Below are positions 7,073 to 14,754 of a DNA stretch of 20,655 nucleotides, piece by piece. Made by a program: the position numbers and the translations under genes. Every line of letters starts with the position of its first letter. The stretch's first letter is position 1. Source of the stretch: DAOOWV01 sp035371485 (GTDB lineage: Bacteria > Patescibacteriota > Dojkabacteria > JAFGLO01); the NCBI GenBank assembly GCA_035371485.1, contig DAOOWV010000016.1, positions 1-20,655 of the forward strand, read 5' to 3'. The notes under the pieces are model-generated. The model searched no databases, was not told the DNA's origin, and saw nothing but the letters and a program-made list of their open reading frames with translations.

Positions 7073-7422
7073 ATTAAAGCCATCAATCCATTTTCTTCAT
7101 AATGAAATGGATATTGATCTTTGCTGTGGGGGATTATTTTAGGTACAATTATACCCATTGAGTTAAATTCTTTTAACCCAGTTACATTATCTTTAACGTG
7201 TCTAAAACTTTTGAACTGAGAAAACATTTTGATTAAGAACTTACCCTTGTTTGTGGTAAGTTTTATGTTGTAATCCTCATATCCCTCAAGTATTTGGTTA
7301 AATTTGATTACTTTGCCAAGATTAAATTTCTTTGCAACAATAGCGATTAGTTTGTTTTTGTTAATTCTGGTGTCAACTCTTCCTAGGGGATTACTTGTGT
7401 TTAGGTCCAACCAACTGTCCAT
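7003..7422 (-). CDS. Aminoglycoside-phosphotransferase-like kinase, N-terminal part
   Basis: The N-lobe of the split kinase begins MDSWLDLNTSN. ILEGYEDYNIKLTTNKGKFL is the nucleotide-binding beta-sheet, and the Lys of FLIKMF is the probable ATP-contacting residue; GLKEFNSMGIIVPKIIP follows as in APH-type kinases. The last residues after VMDF (LTVKVS...) are out of frame and not homologous. The start at 7422 lies 18 bp from the divergent TrmB-like gene, leaving little space for a promoter; a TAAAAT hexamer at 7441-7436 (minus) could be a -10 but has no matching -35. See the preceding entry for the join. Confidence 0.7.
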   Translation of the reverse strand: MDSWLDLNTSNPLGRVDTRINKNKLIAIVAKKFNLGKVIKFNQILEGYEDYNIKLTTNKGKFLIKMFSQFKSFRHVKDNVTGLKEFNSMGIIVPKIIPHSKDQYPFHYEENGLMALICVMDFLTVKVSLKIRKNQLLTI

Positions 7423-7440
7423 TTAGATCGACATAATTTT

Positions 7441-8090
7441 ATGAAGGGATTGGCTTCGGTGATAGGACAGATCAATAAGAGAAGGTTTAGGGCGTTATCA
7501 ATTAAGGGTTTAGAGCATGTTGTTTCACAGAAAAAAGCTCAGGTAGATATTATGCAAAATAGCCTTAATGTGCTTTTCAACGGTTATTCAGATTTATTTG
7601 CTTCAAAAGATTCTGGTATAAAAGTAGTACATTATAGCGGATTTGAAGGGCTGAAAACTATTACCTGGAACAGTACGAAGGCAAAAGGTATTTTTAGAGC
7701 TTTTGATCTTTCTCAAGATATAAGCGCTTTTACAGATTTTGATTTTGCAGAAAGAGTAAGAATTGAATTTTTAAAGAATGGTTTAAAAGAGCTCAGACAA
7801 ATTAATAATTAAAAAGAATATTACCATGGACCAATATAGAAGAGTATGTAAAACTTGTTAAGTTCAAGTATCTTGATCCTCAAATTTTGATGATGAATTC
7901 AGAAATTATTATATATAACGATGTGATTGGTTTATATACTTATAAAAATGAAAAAATAGTTGGTTTGGAAATTTATAGTGAAGATTTCGCTGAAATGCAA
8001 AAGAAGATTTTTGATTTTATCTGGATGCAGTGTAAATCAATGAAAATTATAGATAAAAGGGGAGGAGCGAAACTTTTAAGTGATAAGTGA
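7441..8090 (+). pseudogene. TrmB-like regulator lacking its HTH, with one frameshift
   Basis: Two frames join into one protein: 7441-7812 (MKGLASVIG ... LRQINN) and then an open frame from about 7815 (KRILPWTNIEEYVKLVKFK ... SEIIIYNDVIGLYTYKNEK) to TGA 8090. One base inserted in AATTAAAAAG (7805-7815) restores continuity. VVHYSGFEGLKTITWNSTKA and EIIIYNDVIGLY resemble the C-terminal sensor half of TrmB-type regulators; compare SYYSGESGLRKVFN and KYIFGDYVALIDY in the intact regulator at 17423. The N-terminus begins within what would be the wing/linker (INKRRFRALSIKGLEHVV), so the DNA-binding helices are missing and the divergent kinase starts 18 bp away. It may be a truncated remnant or a stand-alone sensor. 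The stop codon itself is formed by a heptad repeat unit. Confidence 0.6.
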
Positions 8091-8116
8091 TAGGGGAGAA
8101 GTGATATATGAAAGAA
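8075..8116. repeat. Heptanucleotide repeat array (six units)
   Basis: Units TTTAAGT, GATAAGT, GATAGGG, GAGAAGT, GATATAT, GAAAGAA abut without gaps. The array overlaps the last codons and the stop of the TrmB-like gene (8088-8090). Downstream, 8117-8264 holds only AT-rich sequence with a TATAAT at 8244-8249 ahead of the next gene. Confidence 0.7.
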
Positions 8117-8264
8117 ATTCAACTAAAAATATTATTCTGTTTGAAAATAATGATTTGTCGGTATGGGGAATGATTTGGGTAGGAAGTATATGATGTAAAA
8201 TTGTGTTATGTACCATTTACAGCATACTGTTTTCTGTATACTTTATAATTTAATCAATAATAAT

Positions 8265-8674
8265 ATGGGAAAAAATATATTAATTGTTGTGGGTATTTTG
8301 ATTGCACTTACGATTGTAATTGGGCCCGGATATTATTTTTATGGTATTTTGAAGTCACGAAAGTCCAAAAACAATGATAGTTATGGAGATGTTTTGAATG
8401 ACAAAGAGTATGAAATTGAAGAAGAAAAATTTAATTCTATTGCAAATGCATTGAAAGAGTATGATAAAAAAATCGTACTAAAAATGAAGGTAGTAGGGGG
8501 TGTACAGGTGGTACAACTGATGGAATTTCATACTATTCTGGTGATAATAAAATCTTTGATGGTTATAATTACAATTGTGCAGGAGAAAAGTTTGGTAATT
8601 TAGATGGTGATGTAGAGGGATTTGCAAATAAAATGAAAGAGTTAATTCCGGATTTTGAATCATTAAGTGATTAG
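8265..8674 (+). pseudogene. Small membrane-anchored protein with one frameshift, unknown function
   Basis: Translation from ATG 8265 gives MGKNILIVVGILIALTIVIG, a signal-anchor helix, then a basic stop-transfer (KSRKSKNND) and an acidic helical linker (YEIEEEKFNSIANALKEY). The first frame runs to 8603, but from about 8498 the sensible sequence moves to another frame: CTGGTTDGISYYSGDNKIFD, then YNYNCAGEKFGNLDGDVEGF, ending FESLSD at 8674. Adding one G to the G5 run near 8497-8501 restores the join. The outer part has two Cys that could form a disulfide. The tail overlaps the 3' end of the convergent helicase gene by 12 bp. A TATAAT at 8244-8249 would give a leader of about 9 nt. I do not recognise the family. 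Confidence 0.55.
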
Positions 8675-10006
8675 AGTTGCACTTTTTTGTAATGCATTTG
8701 TAAATCTTAAAATATTGTAGTCTATTTTTATATCTGATGCACGGATTGGACGAGTAAGGTGTATACCATCAAGTGTTCTGCACCTACTTAAGGCGACGTA
8801 AGTTTGTCCTTCTGCGAATGCACTTTTACCTAAGTCGATGATTACATCATCAAAGGTTTTACCCTGACTCTTGTGGATGGTAATTGCCCATGCTAGTCGA
8901 ATAGGTAGTTGTATAAATGATCCGATTACTTCTATTTCAAGACTTCTTTTTGTGCTGTTATAAGTTGTTTTGTATATCTCCCAAGTGAACATGCCAATAA
9001 TATGTTTCTCTCCGTTTGCCAATTTAATTTCAATTTCATTTGATTCTGGCAATATTTTAATGATTTTTCCTAACGTTCCATTTATCCATCGTCCTTCTTT
9101 ATCGTTATTTAAGAGCATAATTTTTGAGCCCTTTTTAATTGATAATGTTGTTTCTGTAGGGTAATGATTTTCTGGAAAATTACCTGAAATAAAGGAATCA
9201 AATTGATATTCCTTCGACTTAAGCGATCTTAATTGTTGCGAGTTTATTTCATTTGCAACTTCATTGGTAGTAGAAAGATAGATTGTTTCTGTTTTTTTAT
9301 TTAAATATTTTAGTGGTTGTTCAATTATATGTTGATTTAAAGTTTTAAGAGATTTCCCCATATAGACCTTTTTGGTTCTGATGTCTTGAAGAATATCTAT
9401 AAACTCTTGTTCTTTTTGTCTGAAAACATCGGTAAGTTCTATATATTCTAGATTATTAATGTCTTTATCAATTATTTCTTTAATTACAAATGAGTCAAAA
9501 AAGTATACACTTTGATATATTTTTAACAATGCTTGTTTCTCATCATAACGTGCAACAGGGGGGAGTTGGAAAAGATCACCAATAAAAATCATCTGTATTC
9601 CGCCAAATGGAGTAGAGTCTTCTCTTACAATTCTTAAGTACTGATCAATACTATCTAAAAGGTCAGCTCTTACCATTGATATTTCATCAATAACTATTGT
9701 GTCAATAGCATTTATGAGTTTATGTTGTTTGCCGTTTGGTTTAATTGCATAAGCTTCTTGTTGGGCTGTTTCGACTGTTGACTGTGGACTTATCTTAAAA
9801 AATGAGTGAATAGTTTGTCCTCTGATATTAACTGCAGCAACACCAGTAGGGGCTAATACTGCAAGTTTCTTTTTGGTTTTTTGTCGGAAATATTGAAGTA
9901 ATGTTGATTTTCCGGTACCTGCTTTTCCTGTCAAGAATATAGTTTTGTTACTATTTTCAAGTTTTTCTAGTGCATGTTTAAATTGTTTTGTTATTTGAAT
10001 TTTCAT
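8663..10006 (-). CDS. PIF1/RecD-like superfamily 1B DNA helicase
   Basis: A complete 447-aa SF1 helicase. Motif I is GKAGTGKST (residues 27-35), motif Ia LAPTGVAAVNIRG (51-63), and motif II IVIDEISMV (104-112, D107/E108). Motif III is GDLFQLPPV (143-151), motif IV TDVFRQ with R195, and motifs V/VI are AITIHKSQGKTFDDVIIDLG and YVALSRCR near the C-terminus. These features fit PIF1-type 5'-3' helicases, which unwind forks, R-loops and G-quadruplexes. Bacterial homologues often lack extra domains, as here. The start is ATG 10006. A TAAAAT hexamer 7 nt upstream lies within the palindrome 10009-10023, so transcription may be leaderless and controlled there. It is divergent from the HTH-CYTH gene and convergent with the small membrane protein. 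Confidence 0.93.
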   Translation of the reverse strand: MKIQITKQFKHALEKLENSNKTIFLTGKAGTGKSTLLQYFRQKTKKKLAVLAPTGVAAVNIRGQTIHSFFKISPQSTVETAQQEAYAIKPNGKQHKLINAIDTIVIDEISMVRADLLDSIDQYLRIVREDSTPFGGIQMIFIGDLFQLPPVARYDEKQALLKIYQSVYFFDSFVIKEIIDKDINNLEYIELTDVFRQKEQEFIDILQDIRTKKVYMGKSLKTLNQHIIEQPLKYLNKKTETIYLSTTNEVANEINSQQLRSLKSKEYQFDSFISGNFPENHYPTETTLSIKKGSKIMLLNNDKEGRWINGTLGKIIKILPESNEIEIKLANGEKHIIGMFTWEIYKTTYNSTKRSLEIEVIGSFIQLPIRLAWAITIHKSQGKTFDDVIIDLGKSAFAEGQTYVALSRCRTLDGIHLTRPIRASDIKIDYNILRFTNALQKSATLIT

Positions 10007-10008
10007 TT

Positions 10009-10023
10009 TGTGATTTTATCACA
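10009..10023. promoter_or_regulatory. Perfect palindrome TGTGAT-N3-ATCACA at the helicase start
   Basis: TGTGATTTTATCACA has 6-bp perfect arms and a 3-bp centre. Read toward the helicase it contains TAAAAT six bases before the ATG, so it overlaps a likely -10 box. The half-site TGTGA is CRP-like, but the spacing is 5 rather than 6 bp. A related perfect palindrome TGATA-AAA-TATCA lies at 10049-10061. Confidence 0.5.
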
Positions 10024-10028
10024 TGGAC

Positions 10029-10057
10029 TTGCATTATTAAATCGGACCTGATAAAAT
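10029..10057 (+). promoter_or_regulatory. Predicted promoter of the HTH-CYTH gene
   Basis: -35 TTGCAT (10029-10034), 17-bp spacer, -10 TAAAAT (10052-10057). The expected start near 10064 gives a 30-nt leader to ATG 10094. The palindrome TGATAAAATATCA (10049-10061) covers the -10. Confidence 0.4.
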
Positions 10058-10102
10058 ATCACTCAATGTAAATAATTTTAATATTTGATTACAATGAGTG
10101 AT
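10058..10102. promoter_or_regulatory. 14-bp inverted repeat spanning the HTH-CYTH start codon
   Basis: Left arm ATCACTCAATGTAA (10058-10071) and right arm TTACAATGAGTGAT (10089-10102) match at 13 of 14 positions across a 17-nt spacer. The right arm contains the ATG at 10094. It could be an operator for the gene's own HTH or an RNA hairpin masking the start codon. Confidence 0.6.
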
Positions 10103-10852
10103 ACTCTTTTAACTATTAAGGAGAGTGCCGATTATTTAAAACTTCATTGGCAAACTGTGAGGAAATATATAAAAAATGGTCAAATTAATGCAATAAAAGT
10201 TGGGAGATCAATAAGAATAAAAGAAAGTGAATTAAAAAACCATTTAAATAAGATTGAAAAACCTGAGGAGCATGAAATTGAAATAAGGTTTGCTGTAAAA
10301 GATTTTAGAAGAATTGAAAGGAAATTACTGGATCTTGGTGCGATCGTGACGTATCATAGTCATGTAATTGATCATTGGTTTGTACCTAATGATATTAAAA
10401 ATATTGAGGAGAAGAATGAGTGGTTCGATTCCGCAGTAGGATATGGTTTAAGGATTAGAGAGCAGGACAATGGGTATACCGGTAAAATAATTTCTTCTCT
10501 GGAGGTTAAAAGATTGTTTGAACCACATAATCATGCAAATTGTGTTGAAGGAGAAATAGATGTCGCTAATTATGATGAAACTGCCAAGTTATTGAAATTG
10601 ATGAATTTTAAAGAATTTCACACTGTTGATAAGGAGAGATTAATATATAAATATAAAGGTTGTAATGTTGTAATTGATAAACTAAAGGATTATCTGACTG
10701 CAGTTGAGGTTGAAAAAGTAACATCAGAATCTCCTCAAAACACAGTCAAATTTTTAAGAAAAATTGCAGAGGAAATTGGATTAGATGTTAACAGAGAAAT
10801 TGTTGATAAAAGTGTAACTTATATGGCGATGGAAAAGTTTGCTAAGTTTTAG
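10094..10852 (+). CDS. HTH (excisionase/MerR-type)-CYTH domain fusion protein
   Basis: A 252-aa fusion. Residues 1-52 (LLTIKESADYLKLHWQTVRK, YIKNGQINAIKVGRSIRIKE) form an excisionase/MerR-like helix-turn-helix. Residues 59-250 are a CYTH domain, the fold of class IV adenylate cyclase and thiamine-triphosphatase-like enzymes. CYTH hallmarks visible are EIEIR at 61-65 (the ExExK motif with Arg for Lys), YGLRIRE, the Lys of SLEVKR, EGEID, KERLIY, VVID and VEVEK. Most acidic and basic tunnel residues are therefore present, so a triphosphate substrate could be bound. I chose ATG 10094 because the alternative TTG at 10085 lies outside a recognisable domain. An inverted repeat spans the start. The architecture suggests a transcription factor whose CYTH tunnel senses a nucleotide or polyphosphate; that role is inferred. 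Confidence 0.85.
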   Translation: MSDTLLTIKESADYLKLHWQTVRKYIKNGQINAIKVGRSIRIKESELKNHLNKIEKPEEHEIEIRFAVKDFRRIERKLLDLGAIVTYHSHVIDHWFVPNDIKNIEEKNEWFDSAVGYGLRIREQDNGYTGKIISSLEVKRLFEPHNHANCVEGEIDVANYDETAKLLKLMNFKEFHTVDKERLIYKYKGCNVVIDKLKDYLTAVEVEKVTSESPQNTVKFLRKIAEEIGLDVNREIVDKSVTYMAMEKFAKF

Positions 10853-10935
10853 TGAGAAAGATTGTTACAATATTGGTAATAATGGGAGGAATAAAGGTAG
10901 TTGTATACGATTATTAAATGTGTTATTCCATTATA

Positions 10936-10947
10936 AATAACGTTATT
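10936..10947. promoter_or_regulatory. Palindrome AATAACGTTATT before the tandem-repeat gene
   Basis: A perfect 12-bp palindrome 11 bp upstream of ATG 10958. The gap 10853-10957 otherwise shows only AT-rich sequence with TATTAT and TATAAA hexamers and no convincing -35. It may be an operator, though short AT palindromes also arise by chance. Confidence 0.3.
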
Positions 10948-10957
10948 ATGTATAAAC

Positions 10958-12254
10958 ATGGGAGAATCTTTGGATGCTTCAAAATCAGGAGGCGATGTTT
11001 GTGTTGGGTTACCAACTCAACAACAAATTCTAGAAGCTTATAGAGAGAATATGAATTTAGCACTTGCTTGGAAAGGAGAAGAGTGGGATGTAGTGAGATT
11101 AGAAGAGCTTTGGGGTTCATCTCCTATAATTGATCAGGTAAAGGAAAGGTATCCTACTCAATTTCAGAATGTCCGTGATTCGGTAGTTCTAGAATTATAA
11201 ATTTGTTATTGATGCTTATAAAGAAATAATCTGTACACCTGAAGTAGTATGGATTGAGACCATTGCTAAATTGCTACAGCCATATTGGCATGATATTGGA
11301 GATAGAATGAAAGGAATGCGAGGAGTCTTAGAATTTACATGTGAAGGTCAAGAAGTTGGCGTTGGGGCGTCCCCCATGCAGCATGAATTTGTGGAACCAA
11401 TTATGGATATAATAACACGTGGTTTGAATATGGGAATAGGAGGTAGGGATTTAACATCTATTGCACGTGACAAAATAGATATTAATGCCATTCTTACTCA
11501 GAAGTGTATAGAAAACAAATGTTGTCCGGAACTAAATATGATTTTAGATGAAATGAACAATCCGAGACAGGGAGTGGATGAAGAGTCGGTAAGATTTTCT
11601 GATTTTGCAACAAGTATTGCTATACGTTATTTATCTGAAGAAATTGGACCAAATAAGGCAGATGGAAATAGTTATGGTTTTCATTTACTAGATGATTTTT
11701 TAGATAAAACAGATGATGGAGGGGTACATGTAACAATAATGAGTGAAACAGCAACGCACAGGAATGGTGAGACAGAAACTATTCACTCCCGTTTGAAGCA
11801 TGAATTTAGATCTTTATTGGGTTTTACTGAGAAATTTAATTTTATGGGACATCTGCTTTCTGATGATGTTACTCATTTTCATTATGAAGTGTATAAAAAT
11901 TTTGATGAATAGTGCGTCAAATTAGAGATAAATTATCGAGTGGTAACTTATCAGATAAGGAAAGTGTTTGGTGCAATTCATTTATCGTTTCTGCAGAAAG
12001 ATATAGGTTGGTAAGCCAGTTTATTGATGGTTTGAGGGTTGATAATCCTTTTGATGTGATGTTCGGAGATAGTAGCGATAAGTTTTAGAAGAGAGGTGGG
12101 ATTTGGAGATAAATCACATGTGTGGGAAAATTTGGAGTATTTAGAAGAAGTTGGTCGTGATATGAAGGGGCTTTTGATTTATTCTGATATATTGACAATT
12201 GACAGAGTCTTTGAGTTAGTTGATCAGATGAAATTAAGAAAAAAAGAATATTAA
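10958..12254 (+). pseudogene. Uncharacterised protein, first tandem copy (three frameshifts)
   Basis: The reading moves through four frames that together give one protein of about 430 aa homologous to the copy that follows. The frames are 10958-11200 (MGESLDASKSGGDV ... VRDSVVLE), about 11202-11912 (YKFVIDAYKEIICTPEVVW ... YEVYKNFDE), about 11910-12082 (IVRQIRDKLSSGNLSDKESV ... FGDSSDKF) and about 12084-12254 (RREVGFGDKSHVW ... RVFELVDQMKLRKKEY). Each join needs a single base. The protein is soluble, acidic and probably helical. Motifs shared with copy 2 are LEELWGSS, LLQPYW, ATSIAIRYLSEEIGP, DGNSYG, NGETE, LKHEFRSLLG, HLL and RVFEL. No known family is recognised. The A7 run at the end (12239-12245) lies where one more A would read directly into copy 2, so the two copies may be one gene. 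Confidence 0.6.
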
Positions 12255-12289
12255 CTGGTGATGAATTTGATAGAGCAAAGTTAGAGAAA

Positions 12290-13429
12290 ATGTGGGGTGA
12301 TTCTTCTATAATTTTACAAGCAAGAGGCAAATATCCTGAAACATTTAATGAAGTGTCAAAAAAACTAGTAGAAGATTTTGAAATTTTGAGACAAGCACGT
12401 ATTGAAGTGGCCAGCGATCCGGAGAGAGTATGGCTTCGCACGTCTCTCGAATTTTTACAACCACGTTGGATGGAAATGGGTAATTCTCTACAGCAACTAT
12501 TGGAATGGATAGAGCTTTTAACTCAGAATGTTCTAGGTGAAGTTGGTAATTCAAGAGGGAAAATTTCTACCTTTTGGGGTGAAATTAAAGAAGTACTAGA
12601 AAGGGCATCTAAACTAGGTATAGGAGCTGATATAGGCTCTTATTTAGAAGAGGTTTTGGATGATGAAAGCATTATTGGGAGAAAGTGTTCAATTAATGGT
12701 TATTCTGACGAGCTTTCAATGGTACTACTATCAAACTATTATTATAAAGAAAATAATAATGTACATTTTACCGGTTTAGCTACAAGCATAGCTATTCGTG
12801 ATCTTTCGAGGAAAGTGGGTCCTGTATTTGTTGATGGGAATACATATGGTGCTAATTTACTTAATGATTATATAGTTGGAAATGGTTTCCAGTATCCTCA
12901 ATATAGAGGAGAAAGAATATTAAATATGGAATATCGGAAACTGAATATTACATTTCCGAATGGAGAAACAGAAGATTTTGGTTCTTGTTTGAAATCCGAA
13001 TTTCGTTCTATAATTGGATTGAACAATAAATTATCACACATTAGACATTTACTACCAAGAGAAATAGATATAGACTTGGACGATGGTGGATTATATCAAG
13101 TTTTACAATCGTTGGATGAAAGACAAAACGGAGAAATGAGTGAATCTGATAGTGAAAAATTAAGAGCATTTATGGAAGCAGTTAAAAAATATGATGATAT
13201 TGAAAGAATGGTTGATTCATTATCTCAAGATGAACTATTTGCTATGGGTATTATTCTTGCAGGCTTAAATTACAGGACTGCGGTTGAAGGAGGGTCAAAA
13301 GTAAGAGTCAAAAATAATCACTTAGCCCAAATATGTCCACATATGAAGGATCTTATTGCGAGTTCTGACACTTTAAATATGGAAAGAGTTTTTGAACTTT
13401 TTGATCAATTAGAAGTTGTGTTAGAATAA
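12290..13429 (+). CDS. Uncharacterised protein, second tandem copy
   Basis: The intact 379-aa frame begins MWGDSSIILQARGKYPETFN. Homology to copy 1 starts about 11 codons before the ATG (LTGDEFDRAKLEK versus WKGEEWDVVRLEE), where no start codon exists. The start is therefore either truncated or the copy is the C-terminal half of a two-repeat protein. Conserved blocks, in order, are WGDSSII, ERVW, FLQPRW, ATSIAIRDLSRKVGP, DGNTYGANLLNDY, NGETE, LKSEFRSIIG, HLLPRE, an acidic Ser-rich turn (GEMSESDSEK), then a helical tail ending NMERVFELFDQLEVVLE. There is no signal peptide, membrane segment or catalytic motif I recognise. It ends 5 bp before the convergent NUDIX gene. The pattern of conserved polar blocks separated by diverged helices suggests a maintained fold. 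Confidence 0.7.
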   Translation: MWGDSSIILQARGKYPETFNEVSKKLVEDFEILRQARIEVASDPERVWLRTSLEFLQPRWMEMGNSLQQLLEWIELLTQNVLGEVGNSRGKISTFWGEIKEVLERASKLGIGADIGSYLEEVLDDESIIGRKCSINGYSDELSMVLLSNYYYKENNNVHFTGLATSIAIRDLSRKVGPVFVDGNTYGANLLNDYIVGNGFQYPQYRGERILNMEYRKLNITFPNGETEDFGSCLKSEFRSIIGLNNKLSHIRHLLPREIDIDLDDGGLYQVLQSLDERQNGEMSESDSEKLRAFMEAVKKYDDIERMVDSLSQDELFAMGIILAGLNYRTAVEGGSKVRVKNNHLAQICPHMKDLIASSDTLNMERVFELFDQLEVVLE

Positions 13430-13434
13430 TAGGA

Positions 13435-13928
13435 TCAATATTTATTAGCGTTTTTCAACTTTCCAAGTTTAAGTGCATTTGTTGCATAAAAAATTGTATC
13501 ATCTGGAAAGTTATGGCTATTTTCCAGTAAATCTTTTTCATTAATCCAACGGCATTCTTGTGGTATTTTCATTTCTTTTTTTATAATCTCTTTAGGATAA
13601 GCAAAATATATTAGTGCAATATGTTCATGAGTTTCATCAATTCTGTGTCTGTTAATGTATTGTGGAGGAATTAGTGATTTTACTTCCCTTTTGAATTTTG
13701 GGGTTTTTTCTTGCTCATAAAACAAAATAACATCTAGATTTGCTTCTTCTTTTACTTTTCTTATGGCAGATTCATTAGGATCTTCGTCTAATCTGATGTG
13801 TCCTCCAACTCCGAGCCAATATGATATTTCTCGTGTTTTCTTAGTAAGACGTAATTGTTATTTACCACATATGTTTCAACACAGAAATCAATTTTACTGT
13901 GTATATGTGATGTTATTTTTTGATTCAA
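13435..13928 (-). pseudogene. NUDIX hydrolase with one frameshift
   Basis: The long frame 13435-13725 holds only the C-terminal part (HIALIYFAYPKE, ECRWINEKDLL). Upstream in the same frame, without a start codon, is the NUDIX box GHIRLDEDPNESAIRKVKEE, matching G-x5-E-x7-R-x-U-x-E-E except that the usual E after R is K; the catalytic EE pair is kept. The N-terminal strand is in another frame: KIDFCVETYVVNNNYVLLRK, then HEKYHI. One T added near 13820-13828 gives HEKYHIWLGVGGHI, a textbook NUDIX N-terminus. The probable start is TTG 13928. NUDIX enzymes hydrolyse nucleoside diphosphates linked to another moiety; the substrate is not predictable. It lies 30 nt after the DxDxDG gene, probably in the same operon. 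Confidence 0.75.
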
Positions 13929-13958
13929 TATGGTTTTGTTTAAAATGTTAAATTGTTG

Positions 13959-14738
13959 TTAAAAAGGACGATTATTTAGGTCATTTGGATCTGTTTCTGT
14001 TTCAATTTCTGTTCCATCCCAATATCCGTCTCCATCTGTATCTCTCTTTTATTGATCCGTTTCTATACAATTTTCTGGTAAATATTCATATTCTACCGCT
14101 AGACATGTTTCGTCGTCATCATATCGTCCGTCCTGATCAGTATCAATGGGGATATCTTCAGAATAATTTGTTCTGAATTTCAATATTTTAGCATTACCTT
14201 CTTTATCTCTAACGTAAAAAAAAGTTCTACTTGAATCTGTATTGTTGATAGTAATAATTGTCTGTTTTTGATCCTTCCAAAATTGTTCAATCATTTCGGT
14301 TGACAAAGTTTCATAATCTGTTGTAAGTCCTTCTAATAATTCCCATGTCATAGCTTCATCAAGTTCAAAAGAATCTTGTATTTCATTATTAGAATCTAAC
14401 ATGGTTTCTAATAACTTTTCTTTATCTTTGTTAGCAATCGCATATGAAAGGGTATTATATAATTCTATTTCTTCTGTTTGATCGTTAACATCAATGGTTT
14501 TAGTAAAATAAGTCTGAGTGTTATTTTGGTTGTTATTTTCGTCATTTATTTTATCTTTTCTTTTTTCTATGAAAAATATTACGTAAAGAGTAATGGTTCC
14601 ACCAAGAACAATTACAAATAGCACTATTATTGCTATTAATAAGAAATTGGCTTTAGGTTTTTCAGTATTATTTATATCTTCTATATTTTTATCAATCGAT
14701 ACTGTGTCCCATTGCGATAGATTTTGATTTTGTTCCAT
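13959..14738 (-). pseudogene. Membrane-anchored protein with DxDxDG calcium-type repeats, interrupted by one TAA
   Basis: The frame from ATG 14738 runs to TAA at 14051-14049 (229 aa), then continues in the same frame for 29 more codons to 13959. The continuation, DTDGDGYWDGTEIETETDPN, is plainly part of the protein. The N-terminus is cytosolic and Asn/Gln-rich; one helix follows (FLLIAIIVLFVIVLGGTITL, about residues 32-51), then an extracellular domain. Near the end are two thrombospondin-type-3/EF-like calcium motifs, DTDQDGRYDDDE and DTDGDGYWDGTE, with two Cys between them. The TAA separating the motifs is probably a point change (from GAA or AAA) or an error; the truncated form keeps one motif. 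The gene lies between flavodoxin (16 nt) and NUDIX on the minus strand. Role unknown; surface anchoring is inferred. Confidence 0.65.
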
Positions 14739-14754
14739 TAGATAATGATTTAAA

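Noticed and set aside
8478..8663. Minus-strand open frame of 61 codons rich in His and Tyr
   Set aside because: It is antisense to the small membrane protein gene, whose plus-strand frames join sensibly.
10422..10432. GGTTCGATTCC resembling a tRNA T-loop
   Set aside because: It encodes the conserved EWFDSA stretch of the CYTH domain, and no acceptor or anticodon arms fit around it.
10884..10890. GGGAGGA as a Shine-Dalgarno sequence
   Set aside because: The only start codon at suitable distance (TTG 10901) opens a frame of about a dozen codons.
10923..11120. Minus-strand open frame of 65 codons
   Set aside because: It is antisense to the first tandem copy, whose sequence is supported by homology to the second copy.
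12085..12554. Two overlapping minus-strand open frames
   Set aside because: They are shadows of the end of copy 1 and the start of copy 2 and have no recognisable features.
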